The position numbers were made by a program, and so were the translations under genes. A stretch of 64,000 bases of DNA from Mactromeris polynyma. Its lineage: Eukaryota > Mollusca > Bivalvia > Venerida > Mactridae. A model generated the notes under the pieces. The model worked only from the letters and a program-made list of their open reading frames with translations. It did no database searches and was not told the DNA's origin. Numbering within the stretch: position 1 is the first letter of the stretch; each line of letters begins with the position of its first letter. Below are positions 36,201-51,200 of the stretch, one piece after another. The stretch lies in contig JASFXZ010000001.1 in the NCBI GenBank assembly GCA_032209605.1, forward strand, positions 11,488,256 to 11,552,255, given 5' to 3'.

Positions 36201-39200
36201 CAAACTTCCCCAACCCCCCTCCCCTTCTATTGTCTCATGTAACAGGGAGCTTAAGGCAAGGCTAATACCTGGCTGAAACTTCCCACGAAACCCCTTCCCC
36301 AACCCCACTCCCCTTCTATTGTCTCATGTAACAGGGAGCTTAAGGCAAGGCTAATACCTGGCTGAAACTTCCCACAATACAAACTTCCCCAACCCCCCTC
36401 CTCTTCTATTGTCTCATGTAACAGGGAGCTTAAGGCAAGGCTAATACCTGGCTGAAACTTCCCACGAAACCCCTTCCCCAACCCCACTCCCCTTCTATTG
36501 TCTCATGTAACAGGGAGCTTAAGGCAAGGCTAATACCTGGCTGAAACTTCCCACAATACAAACTTCCCCAACCCCCCTCCTCTTCTATTGTCTCATGTAA
36601 CAGGGAGCTTAAGGCAAGGCTAATACCTGGCTGAAACTTCCCACGAAACCCCCTTCCCCAACGCCCCTCCCCGCTCCTGAACCTGTACATGCTATGCATA
36701 CAGCAGATATTTCATTGGCTCTTCTAGTCTTTCATGCTTTAACATTTTCTTTTAAACAACCAACAGAGACAGAGGACATTCACAGAACTTGAAACAAAAT
36801 GTTATTTTGATTTCAGACAACTTTTATGATACAAAAAAACGTGACAAGATTTTTAATGCACAAAAAATGAAATTCAACACTATAAAATTTCAAAATTAAG
36901 TTAATAAAAAATGCACTATTGTTAATATAAAACCTCAATGTCAAATCAGTTAAGATTACTTGTTTGGTTGCAAAGATCAAAAGTTCAAACCATTGCATCA
37001 ACTGCAAACTACTTACACTTTTTTAGCATAAAACTTTGTTAGGTATGGCTTGCTCTGATGAGATAGCAAAATCATTTATTAGAGAAACAGTATCATGCAA
37101 TTTGAGCGCACAATAACTCATAAATCACACTTCAATTAACTGATCATGCTTTTAAAAAAACATTAATCATAAATCATGCATTTAAATTTCTATGTAAACG
37201 ATATATTTCTACTTCAAAACTGAAATATTCTCATATTATGGTATGTTAGTTTTTCCTTATTGATAGATTAATATAAAATCAAATTACATATTATCAAATA
37301 TTTAACATTAAATGTGCTTAGACAAGCAGATTAATGATTGCAATTTAATGTTTTGAGAGGACTAGGTGTTTTCAGTAAGACACATTTCTACTATGCAAAG
37401 TGAAATCTAAGAACATCTAAAGCGTGGCTTAAATGTCACTTTAATACTTCAAAAATAGACCTTATTGAAATTTGAAATACAGACATTAGATATTTCATAA
37501 TAGCTTGACATTTATTCAGATAATGTTAATATTGACAGCCAAATCTTGTGTACAATACCAAAATTAAAATGCAAACTGTACTTCCTGTGAATTATAGCAA
37601 TTTCTTGTAAGTTTGACTCCAAAAAATAAAAATTCATATCCTCAGGCAGTTAGAAAACACACACTTTGAAGCAAGTATGGAGATATCTAGAAGTGAGCAT
37701 ACAGTTGTGTTGCTATGGTAACAGATTATAAATAAATGGGTAAATACACAAGTAAGCACAGACTGGATTCTATTACTGCTAAATGAATCGAGCCCATAAA
37801 TGGAAATAATCCCACACATACCAGTACGCCTTTTGGTATTTTATGAAACAAATACGCCGTTTTAACAGGACCAAGAAATAAGCTATTATCTGGATTGTTT
37901 TTACCTTATAGCAAAAAGTAAAGACTCTCACGTTATAAATGAGATTTCTATTGTAACATTTTGCTATATCAAAATAAATGACGTAAATATCTACAGCAAA
38001 TATAACAAACGGGTAAATATCTGTAAGCAGGTATATTGCTAATATGGGATTGATGAAGCTAGCAAAATTATTATATTCTAATTAATATGTTGGTTACCAT
38101 AGCAACAAAACTAAGTTCACTAAACCAGAGTGACCCATGGCTGTGTACATATAATCAATCCAATTACGTGTTTGACACACAGAAAGCTCTGCGGTCAAAC
38201 ATGTGTAAATTTTAAATAAACATGCAAAAAATTGCAAGAGCAAAAAGGTAAGTGTTTATACACTTGAAAATTGAAACAACATGAACTAACTAGAAATTCA
38301 CAATGCGAGCACGCCTACCTTCATTTCACTTGTTAATTTCATTTTAGCATGATCCACACGACGCCTTATATCTTCAATTTCATGCTGTAATCTGGTGGCT
38401 TGAACTTTGAAATTGTTCTGAAGCATAGTGAAGCATAGTGAAAGATGTATTACAACCTGCTTGTAACATTCATTTTAAAAACATTTTATAAAGAAGCCAC
38501 AAAAATAATTGCATGTTATTACCACAACCATAAATATCGCGTAATAAAAATCTTTAACACGATCTGACAATCACAGTATTTCTGACCATTAATGAAGCTT
38601 AATCACTCCTAAGTACAGTAATGCCTCATTTAAAGACCACCTTGAAATTAAGGCCAATAAAATATTAAACCATATTTTAATGGATCAGTTTTTTCTGTCC
38701 TCTATATTCGATAATCAGGACAACTCAAAACTCAAACTGACTTTCTCAGAGATGAGAATAGCAAGGAACGAAAAAAAGCGAAAAATGAAAACCCTAAAAC
38801 TATATCAACTAAAAATAGTGCTACAAAACATCCATGTTTGTAAAACACTTAGCCAAATTTTCTGCTCTGTCATGGAAATATGGTCATCATGCGGTTAACC
38901 ACCCAGCATTCTTATTTGATTTACGTTGATCTAAAACATGATGCCGGCAGGTGTCACAAAAGAGGAAATCCAAAATTATCATCCATGCTTTCTTCAGAAT
39001 TAATGGTGGTCATATTATTGAGGTTTTAGTGTACTTGTTTAGGGTACAACCAGTTTGGTATCAGGCTATGATATTGCCATGTTTGAAGTATTCGGAATCA
39101 ATACAATTCAGGTACTATTATCATTAAGCATCAACGAACATAACAGTTATAATCAAATTCAGAGTTTATTTAAAGTCCTACTTTACTGAGTTGAGCTTTC

Positions 39201-42200
39201 ATAACCACGGCAGGTACATGAAATCATTTTCAGTGGCCTTATATGAACAATAATTGTTTTAACGGCTTGCTGGTTAAGAAGAATAAATATTGACTGAGTG
39301 ATTTTTAAAAGGATTTCACTAATCAGCCCACTTAGGTAAATATTATATTAAAGAAAAATAATCATCCAAGTTTCCCATAACCATAAATGGCTGTCAGTCA
39401 TCAATAGTAATCTTTCTTTGCTAAGCACCAAAATACACAAACACCATCAATAACCGATTGTTTGTACACAATAAAACAAATACATTAAATACAAGAACAC
39501 AAGGTACAATGCAACCTCTCCATAGCAACACAAGGTACAATGCAACCTCTCCATAGCAACACAAGGTACAATGCAACCTCTCCATAGCAACACAAGGTAC
39601 AATGCAACCTCTGCATAGCAACACAAGGTACAATGAAACCTCTCCATAGCAACACAAGGTACAATGAAACCTCTGCATAGCAACACAAGGTACAATGCAT
39701 CTCCATAGCAACACCCTTTGGGAGATGTTGCAAATTGTATGTTTTGTAGCGAGGTTAAAAAGGTAGCAAATGCTTATTACCAGAAAACTGATAAGGCCAC
39801 TGAAGAGAGGTTGTTGCTCAAGAGAGGGTCGCTCTGGAGAGACTGCACTCTACTACTTTACAACATTATCAATCAAAAATCTTAAAATATTTGATTAAAA
39901 CATTTTGATCTTAATCTATCAATGAATACAAACAGTATACACTTGGAAGCCTAAACTATAGACAAACATCTGAACTAATCTAGCGATGATCACATTTGTT
40001 ATCATGTATTAACTACATTGTAGAATGGTGCCAACTGGTGATTGTGTGTTCCGTGTGTGATGGTAAAATATGAATACTAACCAATAAAATGAAAGCAACA
40101 ATGGAATAATGGACTTAAAAAGCCATACAGATCTCTTATTGATGAAGGGGTTAACAAAAACTTGCAATATATTAATATATACATGAAGCTATAGTATATA
40201 TATATATCTAATTGAATATTAATCAATTGTGTGCAATAATTATAACAGTTAAAGAGCATGACAATACAACATAAAGCAGTGAATAGTTTCAATATCAACA
40301 TGTTGGTAAAGTGTCCCCATAAAGCCTCAGCAACATACATTGACCCTCACACCAAGTCTGAGGCAGAACTCAAATAACATTTATCTCCTATATACATTTG
40401 TACATTATTCGCCAACAAAGGTTTCTTAAAGTGTTTGAAAAAACCAATGAATGCTGTAATACATGAAGGTTGACCTGTCGTAGAATGTAGTAAGTCACAT
40501 AGATGGAGCTTTATTTCCTAAATATCAGTCAAGAAATAAAAACTATGAGGAGTAGAAGGTCCAAAATTTTACTGATATCACAAATCATGTGGTTTCCCAA
40601 CATTGAGTGATATGGTAACTGACAAAGAAAAACTTGAATTACGTCGCAGAATGAAATGTGAAACGTAACGTCAGACATTGTAGGAACCCTCTTCTGTACA
40701 TATATTAAATGATCATGAAATTTTGTAAAACACACAAACAGTTTGTATTCATTTGAAATCTACCTCAAACAATTTAGTGAGCTACATAAAATATCACAGA
40801 CAAGATTTTATCACAGAAAGTACATCTATAGGATAACATACATGTTTACATTATAACATATCACAAACTGTATCATTCAATGATTTAGACGGACTTTGTA
40901 AGTTTGCCATACAATGACATGATTTATAAATAGGTTACTTACATGAACATAAATAAATTAAATTTAAGTCATTGGACAAAAAAAGCTTTGGAACATTTTG
41001 TGCTAAGCGTAGATTCAGATTAGCAAATATATCAAGTTCACATGAACTGATCAATGTCTATGCTGAAAGTTTATTACACCTTCAAAAACAACTTGATCAA
41101 AGACAGAATGTTATTGAAGATTGCAAATCTAACTTAACCCTTAAGAACACAATTCAGCCAACTTCTTTATAGTAAACTTTAGAGTGTACCAGTTAGAGTG
41201 AAAATGATCTAATGTGATTCTACATTTAGTCACAAAGGGTCGGATAGTCTGATTAACACAACATGACATATATCACTGGTCAATGTTTCATATCTGATTG
41301 TATCACATAATGACTGATCTACATAGAAGCAGGTAATGTGTGGATGTATGCTTGATTGTCTTCAACCAAAGACCAGCATCTAAATGAACCAACATTGAAT
41401 GATGAAGCTCTTTTCAGATGAATGTTCAATGTTACAGGGCGATGACCATGTTCTAGTTAATATCAAGACATTTTCACTTGATTGTGGCGTGAGTATAAGA
41501 CTTACATATTAAGATTAATGATATATGAAAAATACAAACAAGATAAATTGTAAAACATGATTTGTTAAGCTCAGATTTATCTAGTATCTACAGCTACTTA
41601 TAAGCTCTCTGGCTTGCAGTAATTAAATTCCCATTAAAAATGCATAAATCTGCTAATTAGCAAATGCAAGCTGATTGACCACATTTAATAATTAGTCAAA
41701 TTAGTAAAGTACCATTTTTCTGTACTGTTGCATTTTTCTATCATAGAAATTGTAAAACTGAAATTAAAAAATAATACTTTACAACAAACAATTAACAATT
41801 GTGCTGGTTTGGGGCCCATGTCTAGTTTTCTTGGGGTATAACATTAATGTTTCGGTCAAATTGGACATTCTTCCTGGAACTGCCAAGCAAACGGCCGTTA
41901 ACCATCCGAAAACTTTGTGAACTAGACTGGCTGGAGTCATAGTCCGAATCAAACTGTTCATTATCTAAATATGCCTTCTTCTGATTACTGCCTACCAGGG
42001 CAACAGGGTACTGTTTAGGGGCCCTTTTAATCTTCATGTATTTATTCTCAAAACTTTTCAGTTGTCTTTTCGACACAACAGGTGGCTTTTGAAATGAACG
42101 CCGTGGGGAGCTTGGACTAGGCTTCACCCTAAAGCTATAGGGCTTGCGCCCCATATTTGGGGACAAAATCCTAAGAGGTGATAAAGACCTTGTTCTGGCA

Positions 42201-45200
42201 GGGGAAACAACTCCTAGTTTGGAACCATCCATAAATGGAGATGCACCTTCTCTGATAGGAGAAATCTGCCTCACAGAGTGACCTCCCTTTGTTTCATTTA
42301 CATTATTAGAGTTGTCTCCTCTGCCACCTGGTGCAGGTGAGGTTGCTGGTGAGGGTGTGCGTGAACGAGAATGCTGAAAATCTGAACTCACCAGCGGCCT
42401 CCCAGGGGAACCCACCTTATTAGAGGGTTTTATTTCATTCAGTTTAGTAGCTTTTTCCTTAGGTCCCTCTAACGTTGTAAGTAATTTTTTATGAATTATG
42501 TCTAGCTCATGTCGTAGTCTGTTACATTGTTCTTCTAATGGACCCGTCTTCTTTTTCTCTTCAAAATATCTTTTCTTCCATAAATCTCGAGCTAAAAGAA
42601 ACAAAATTCGAGGTTATTGGAAATGTTTTTTAAAAAAAATCATCGATCAAACTACAATATCCTGATAAAAAACTGGCGTAAACAAGAGAGAATTTCAAAT
42701 TTTCTTGCTAAATTTGCGGCATTCCTCATTTAGACATTCAAGATCTACCAGTACTTTTAATTACAGAAAGTCATATTTTTAAACAAATATTATTGCAATA
42801 TTATGTTATTTAAAATTATATCAATTATAGATATACTCAATTCCAGCAATTCATACAAAACAAAAAAACACTTATTGTTATCTTCCTCACCGTGATTTCT
42901 TTTATTCTGTGTTTTTGTTTGCATTTGTTTAGCATGTTTTACAAGTTCTTCTCTCTGTCTCTCAGATGCTTTCCTAGCTTCTTTGGCTTTTTCCAAATCT
43001 TTTAATAATTCTTCCTCTGAAAGTAGACATACACATCTTTTAAAATCTGAGGGATTAATCTTCCAGGTATGTATTCAACTTTCAGCTCCTATCTCGGACA
43101 ATATAAGCAATATCTGAGAGATAATGTAATTGTGATCTCATTGCGAGTTTGATCTCACATTTCTATTAATCCTAATCCTTATACTTGAAAAAAGATTTTC
43201 CACTAGGTGTTCAACTGCAAGGTATTCCAAAAGAAATTTCAGACTTAATGTTAATATTTTCTTTTGACAGTGTAAGGGTTCGAACAATGAGAGCAAATCA
43301 AGTTATATTGTGTAGGGGGGGGGGGGGGAAGGCTACCATTAACATAAATGTCCTTTACCACCGTAACAAATGATAAATGTCTTAAGGATGCAGAAGAAGG
43401 ACATTTTCACAAGGTACTGTGATGTAGAGAAAAGGGTAAGAAAATCCAAGGAAAGACAATTAGACCTTAAAAGCAGATTGGAATTGATCAAGTGAATGGT
43501 TGAACCTTAATACTGAGTGGACAGCAAATTACAGTAGCAGCTCAGTTTTATAGTTTTATATGGGCATTAAGATCATTGCCTGAAACAAGATTATAGTTTA
43601 GTTGCAAATATAGCAGCAGTCATGTTTGTCAGTGTTCTGTCAATACAAATCACAAGCAAGTCAGTTATTCACTCTGTCAAAATGTATTTGCACAGCAAAG
43701 TGCATATACTTACCCAATTCTTTATCAACATTTAGATTTATATCCCATACCCAATAAATTTAAGTATTTTTAAAAAATCCACATTCAAAATAAAACCAAA
43801 GTAATAAAAATGGGTCAAAGTTTGATAAATTCTATCAACAAACTTAAATCTCCAAGCAATAAATTAAAGGAAAAACATTTAACATATTGAAATATTCTCT
43901 TTTTACTTATTAGAAACTTGTCTGCCGAAAACTTCATAAAGATGGGAAATAATGTAATATAGTTATCATGAATGGCTAAAACTATTTCATTTAAATATAT
44001 ATCCCATTGAAAACTTAGAAACAAGTCAACAACAATGTAATGCTAAGTCAGATACTTAAGAAATAAATTCTTTTTCAAATTCATCGCAGTACTAACCCAT
44101 CACCTCGGAACATTTAATCACCAAAAACCATACATTACCTTGACGACAAATGATGTTATATAATAAAGAGAAAGTGTACTCAAACTGTGAAAGGTAATTT
44201 CTTCCTGTTAAATGACAACTGTTTATCGACATAACATATAAACAAACCTTCAGAGAAGAGAGATAGCCTTCGCTAAGGTATGTGAAGACAATAAAGAATC
44301 AATCAGACAGGAAGAACACTCTAAAGAATTGTTTAGAAGATATAAGAGGATGTAACATCTATATACATGTATATATACTTTCATAATGTATAGTGATAAC
44401 TCTTAAAAGACTAAACATTTATTGTATACATAAGATACAGAAGTATAATTTCATGCTATAGAGTAATGTAAAACAGAAGTTTTTAAATGAACACAAATGA
44501 TTTCAATGACAAGAAAGTGATAGCGTGGAAACACTGGAATTTATTTGTATTATGACGATAGATATCAAATTCTCCCACCTAAATGTTGATAATAAATTAC
44601 ACATTAGGTTGAATGACACAGGTTAGACGTTTTCATTTTCAATGACACCTCAATACATGCCTTACCGGGACATGCAAAACAAAAAGATACTCCCTAAATA
44701 TTTATTTGTTATGAACGTACTTTGCTTCCGATGTCGAGCTCGTGCCGACTCTGAGTCACGCTCTGGTGAGGCAAGTCTGAGTGGAGGAGGTGAAGGGTAG
44801 TGTTTCAAATCCTGAAACAGAGCAAAAGAAAATATAAAATGAAAAGTAAAATAAAACAGTCGGAAATTTAAATGAATAGTGGATTGGAAGCCTACATCCG
44901 AAAAGGAATAATATGATTCATATTATTTTAACCCTTAACCTATAAAGAAATAAGTGCCTTTGTTAGTCAAAAATACCCAAATTAAGTTAGCAGAGCAACT
45001 GGTTGCAATTTGTCTGATAAAAATATTTGTAAAAGGATCCGTAAAGAAAAATAAGGAAACTGGTTGAAAACAGTTAGTTGATCAAAGTGCTTATTCCATT
45101 TCACAGACATATCTCAGTCATTAGAACCTTTGGATTAAATAATTTCCACTTAGACCTGAAATCTAAAGACACATTATGCTTGATAATATTACTTCAAAGA

Positions 45201-48200
45201 CATGAAAGTTGAAGCAACAAGTGTAACATTAACTTGATTTGGAAATACAAACTGCGACAATAATTCAGTATGATTTAACACTGAACACGTATGTTTTAGT
45301 GTCTGATAAACTTCAACCTATTTCAATGAGAAAAAATGTTAATGATTTTCTTTATGATTTCATTGAGTACACAAGTTCAATAGTTTTCATGTTTAATTTT
45401 GCTCATTAGAACAAACTCATCAAGTTTAAGCAAATAGTAATTGGACGTTGCTAGTGTTTTCTCTTAAGTTGGTTGATTTTTATCACTTCAAAATCATTAG
45501 GAGGTTTTCCTATAAATCTAGATGTTTGACGACATTCACGTACACAATCTTTAAAGTAAGAAACACTTATATAGTGCAGTGACTGCTATAAAGAATTTAA
45601 GTATCGATAGTTTTCAATCTTAAGTTTGAAGTCTTTTTTTCATTGATGTTTAAGTATTAAATACAGACAGACTTAAAATACCATAGCTGTCTTTAAGCAA
45701 AAAAATAAATGCTCAACAGTGCCAAGCATTTGTGGTGAATTGGTTTTTACCAAGACCCTGATGGAAGAAACAGGAAAACATGCTTTTGTCCATTTTAATA
45801 AGATTAACATTTCTTGCTCTCAGAAACTCCAAGATTAGTCATAGCCATAATGTTTTCATATAATTAGTGAATGCCATAATTCGAAGATATAACGGTAAAC
45901 AAAATGCTAGACAACAATTCTAACTTCCAAGTCCTGAAAGCATACCTGCAGGACAACCCCCAGAAATTATGGTACTACTGCAGAGTGCAAGAACTAGTAA
46001 CCATGCCAACCAAAATTATTTAATATCGGTCTAACCTCATCGGAGTTTGTCCTCATCAAATTTGCTTGTTCAGCAATATCTTCCCTTTCTTGTTCTGCTC
46101 TTCTTTTCTCTTCTTCTTCTTCCTTTAGTCGTTCTTCTTCCTCCTTTCTAGCCCTCTCTTGTTCTTCCTGTCTGCGGCGATCCCACTCTGACATTTCATT
46201 ATCATCCTGGGATTGATTTAAGGGTCCTGCCTCCTCTGGAGAGGGAGCTTTCAAACGATCATTCTGGTCTGTGTTTCCTTTCCGTCTAAACAGAAAATCA
46301 GATTATTGAATGAACAGCAAAATCATATTGGTCAGACAAATATAAATGATCCTGAATATGATAATGACAATGATGATGATGAAGACAATGATGATGATGA
46401 AGACAATGATGATGATAATGATGACAATGACAATATAAATGAAGACAATGATAATAATGACAACAATGATGATGATAATGATGACACTGACAATATAAAT
46501 GAAGACAATGATAATAATGACAACAATGATGATGATAATGATGACACTGACAATATAAATGAAGACAAAGATAATAATGACAACAATGATGATGATAATG
46601 ATGACACTGACAATATAAATGAAGACAATGATAATAATGACAACAATGATGATGATAATGATGACACTGACAATATAAATGAAGACAAAGATAATAATGA
46701 CAACAATGATGATGATAATGATGACACTGACAATATAAATGAAGACAATGATAATAATGACAACAATGATGATGATAATGATGACACTGACAATATAAAT
46801 GAAGACAATGATAATAATAAAGACAATAATGACGATGACAATATAAATGAAGATAATGATGATGATGAAGACAATGATGATGACAACACTAATAATTATT
46901 AAAATAACACCACAATTATATTACATTTACGTTCATAAAATTCGAGAGTCAAAATCACAATATGACTAGTCACTGTGATATTATGTATATTTCATATCAT
47001 TCTGTTAATTACAGTATATTAATAATACAAATCATTAGCTGTGTTGTTTTGAATCTTCAACTAGGTAATTGTTACCATTCAAATTGTCCCAATCAAGACT
47101 TATGTCTGGTTTCCAGATCTCAGGGGATTTCTGTCTACAGGGGTAAATAAACCAGGGTATGGTAAATACTTAGAACCAAATGATACACACAAATAAGGGG
47201 ATTGTTATTCTGGTGTAAGAAGGGTTTCAGTGCACGAGGTTTAATATAGACAATACATGAACAAATACTGTAGGTAACCCAAATGAAATGGGAGATTTCT
47301 AAGCACTTCAAAACACATATTGTGCAGTATATTTCAGATAGCATAATATTCTGTCAATAACTCACCCAGGCTTCCTCTTAAATAATATTTTATAAACAAT
47401 TGTTGCCACAGAAAGTTGTTTGTTCTATCATATAGACTGATAAACATTGGCAGGGAAAGGTTCTTTAACATAATAACAAATTTAAATGAACTAAATTGGC
47501 AGTTACATGATATTCTCATTCGACAAAACGATTTCTCTCTGTAAGTATACGATTCCCTACAGCTTCTCATTAAACAAGGTTCTCTACTCTGTTGACAACT
47601 ATATCAATATTTGAAAAACATTACTAATTAAATGTATGGTTCGCTCACCATGTTTTAACACTTTGCGATTCATTAGCAGTTTCTATGTGAGAGTATTCAG
47701 CCCCATTGATTTAATCGGTATAAAGACTTGCGAGTGACAATTCTATTGAAATTATGTATCACAAGACAACACTAAAAATCAATCGTTCGCAAACAGAATA
47801 TATTGAGATCAAATTATCATGTCTGACTGAATACAGTCCAGTAATTTTCAAATCAATTTTTTTAAACAAATCTTATAAATCGCAACAATAAGCACAGAGC
47901 AGTGTTTGGCCCAATTCACAATAAAACCAATTTATTCTGAGGAATTTACATTTTAAACAGAAAACTGATTTTTTACACTAATATGCAGAAAAGCAAACAA
48001 AGAATAGATAGAAATTTTATAGTTGGGCTGGGTAACTAAACCTATGATAAAATATTTAATAAAAGGAAATATGGAAACAACAGCTCACACGGACAGCAAG
48101 TTATTACTATTTCATTGACAATAAATATATTGCATTCCCCAACCCTTGATGTGAGTGATTTACATCTAAATGACTTATCCAATACCACAGAAATAAAATC

Positions 48201-51200
48201 TTCACATTTGTAAGTAAAACATAGAAAGTCCATAGAAACTCAATAAAATTACGATTTCAATCTTTGTACTCAATATTTAACGAGACAATTTCTTATTTTT
48301 GTCAGATCAGCATTGAGAGTAATGGAGCAAAATTGGGGTTATAAATAAGGGAAGCTGCTTTTCAATAGATACATCATTTGATTCACAATTACTACCTTTA
48401 ACAATTAAGGGTCATCTTGTAATCTTGTAATTTTTCAGAAAATGGATAACTTGCTTTGAACAGTTAGGGAAGTTAAACGAAGAATAAGACAGAATAAGCC
48501 TTGTGACAGATTTTAAGATGCCAAAAACTTTTGACTAAAGGCAGCTACAAAAAATCCAGCTTGTTACAGCCTTAAATAATAACTACATGAATACAAATAT
48601 TGTTTGCATGCAGAGACATGATCTAATGTAACGGCTTTCTAAGGTGAAGCAATAGGAAAACAAAATATAGGGCAAAAAAGCAAAAACTATATTCAAGTGT
48701 GACAAATATATATGCTTTATTGAGAATCATGGCCATTAATATCTATGAAAAATGATTACATATTCATAAAAGAAACTCATTTACACCACCATAAATTAAA
48801 CTTTCGATACCTCAATTAACAGGATATTCTGACAGACAAATGTGAAATTCAAGAGACATGGTAGATATTTATTACAAGTCAATTTAGGATTCTATTCTCC
48901 TAACTGATTGATGAACAAGATTACATCTGTCAGATTTCAAACAGTGATTAGATGTGAACAAATGTGACCCACCCTGTATGTGTGACCCTGGACCCCTCCT
49001 TGTCTGGTTGGGTTGGGAACAAGAATTGAGATAATTAGGAGGAAGTTGGTAATTGCTCCCACATTCATTTAACTGCTGATTCAGCATTTTGTCACTTTTG
49101 TAATAGTGATGATAGTTCCAAATTTTTTATTATTTAAGTTTTGCAGATGAATGTTATGAATTGCATGAATCATCTATTGATAAATTATTTGGAAAGTATA
49201 GCGACAAATTATCACCAAATCTTACTTATTACTTTAGGTATGGAGATAACACTGTAACTATACAGAATAATGCTATATTTCACACACATCTACAAAATAT
49301 GTACATCTACTCATTTTTTATAAATACAAAATAAACAAAAGCACACAGAAATGCACATGTTTTAACAACATAAAATTTAAAACTGACATGACATCGATAT
49401 CTAGCATATATTCTTTGTCAAAATAAATCACAATTAATACAGTATTTGAATAAGTATTTTGTTTATATTTCTAAAAATTATTTAATAACAGTTTCAAAGT
49501 TCTGCAATGGAGCACCAATCATAGATTATCATTAGAACTGTGAGATTGAGAGAAAATTGATGGAGTAATGGTATCCACAATATGTCCAAATATGGTATAA
49601 ACAATTACTTGTTTTCTATTAATATTACTGTAACTTAATTGGGCAATGCAGCAATAGCAAGTATTCAATACTGCCAAATGATAATAAATAAGTTTTAATT
49701 AGATTTAATTTCCCTGCAAATACTCTGCAAATAAGCTGGTATCTTAATATACACAGGGCAACACAAATATTGTTTTACACTTTTTTTGGCAATTAAGTTG
49801 TTCAGTAGTTTACATCAACTTTTCCATGGTGTTCACAATGAACCATTACCAAAACCATATCATGCACACCAATTATCACTCAATATTCAATCAGCTCATA
49901 AAATCACTTCAACAAAAACATGTGCATTTCCATGAATAAGACATGAATCATGAGCATTTGAAAACAAGTTGGTTAACATTTCATGTCTCACTATTACATA
50001 AATATCGTAAATTTGAAAAAGCTTTTAAGATTAAGAGATTAAGTTGTTACAGGGAACGCCACATACATAAGACATTGCATTCCCACAAAAAACCCATGGA
50101 ATTTTTGGACAACGATCTACAAAACATTGGACCATGTTCACAGCAATTCGTCCAATCAGCGGCCTCTATTTTAACTGTCTATATTGAATATATAACGGAC
50201 CATGAAGTTCATGTGGTCTAGGTCGGACAGTCACACCAGGAAGAAAATGTAGCCTCAAAAGTGTTCACAAACCTTTACTGTGATTTGAACTTAATTGACC
50301 AAGTTTTGACTGTGCATGTACAAGTTTAATACTTGACCTAGTTTCAAAAAGACAAACACTCGAGATCTCACCAGGTTTCACATACAATGTGTAGACAATG
50401 ATTGTGGTCTCTAGAGTGTTTAAAAAACTTTTTAAAAATTACTTTGATTTTGTGACCTATTTTTGCCCCATAATTGACCTAGTTTCATACTTGACTTTGT
50501 TTCGTAAAGCAAACATTCAGACAAGAATTGATTTCAATCAGATTGAAAATGTGGCCTACAAAGTGTTTTAACTGTTTTCCACAGTTTATACACAGCAACT
50601 CCGTTATACCGCGATCGGTGGGGTCCACCAGTGTATAACACCAGATAACCCAGTATTGACCCTTTTGTATTGAAGATTTTACCGAGAACTAGAAATGTGT
50701 CAAAAGGTGCCCACACTTAATCAATCAAGGGGCGTAACAAATTACATGCAATTGAAAAATCCAGGAGCACAATTTCATGCGATGACTAATATTCCTATGA
50801 AGCTTTGTTACTCTAGGTCAAATGCTTATTGAGATTTAAGATGTTAGTTGATGTACTTGACTCAATTGGTCCTTTCTGCACATGTGAGGGCAGTATATTG
50901 ATACAGCCTGGATTACCATTTGTCACCAATTGTGATATGTCAGTCTCTTGTGACTAAATATGACCGACCAATCCGTTTCTAGAAACCTAGATGTTATAGT
51001 ATTAGCGTTATCATATTTGTGGTATCTGTCATTTGCGTGCTCAAATGTTTCCCCAACGGTTGAGGGGAACAAAAATATTCAGACTATGTTTCATTAGAAC
51101 TGTGAGATTGAGAGAAAATTGATGGTGTAATGGTATCCACAATATGTCCAAATATGGTATAAACAATTACTTGTATTAAATGAACAGGCATTTTAATTGG

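Noticed and set aside
36096..36699. Minus ORFs repeating FQPGISLALSSLLHETIE
   Set aside because: Read from the 90-bp minisatellite in an intron; no start context or family match.
39421..39733. Three overlapping minus-strand ORFs rich in Cys/Leu/Tyr repeats
   Set aside because: Artefact of a 31-bp tandem repeat read in three frames.
46306..46902. 198-residue Asp/Asn-rich ORF on plus (and 185-residue Ser/Leu-rich ORF on minus)
   Set aside because: Both are translations of a 60-bp minisatellite whose period is divisible by 3. No splice context or non-repetitive flank supports a protein.
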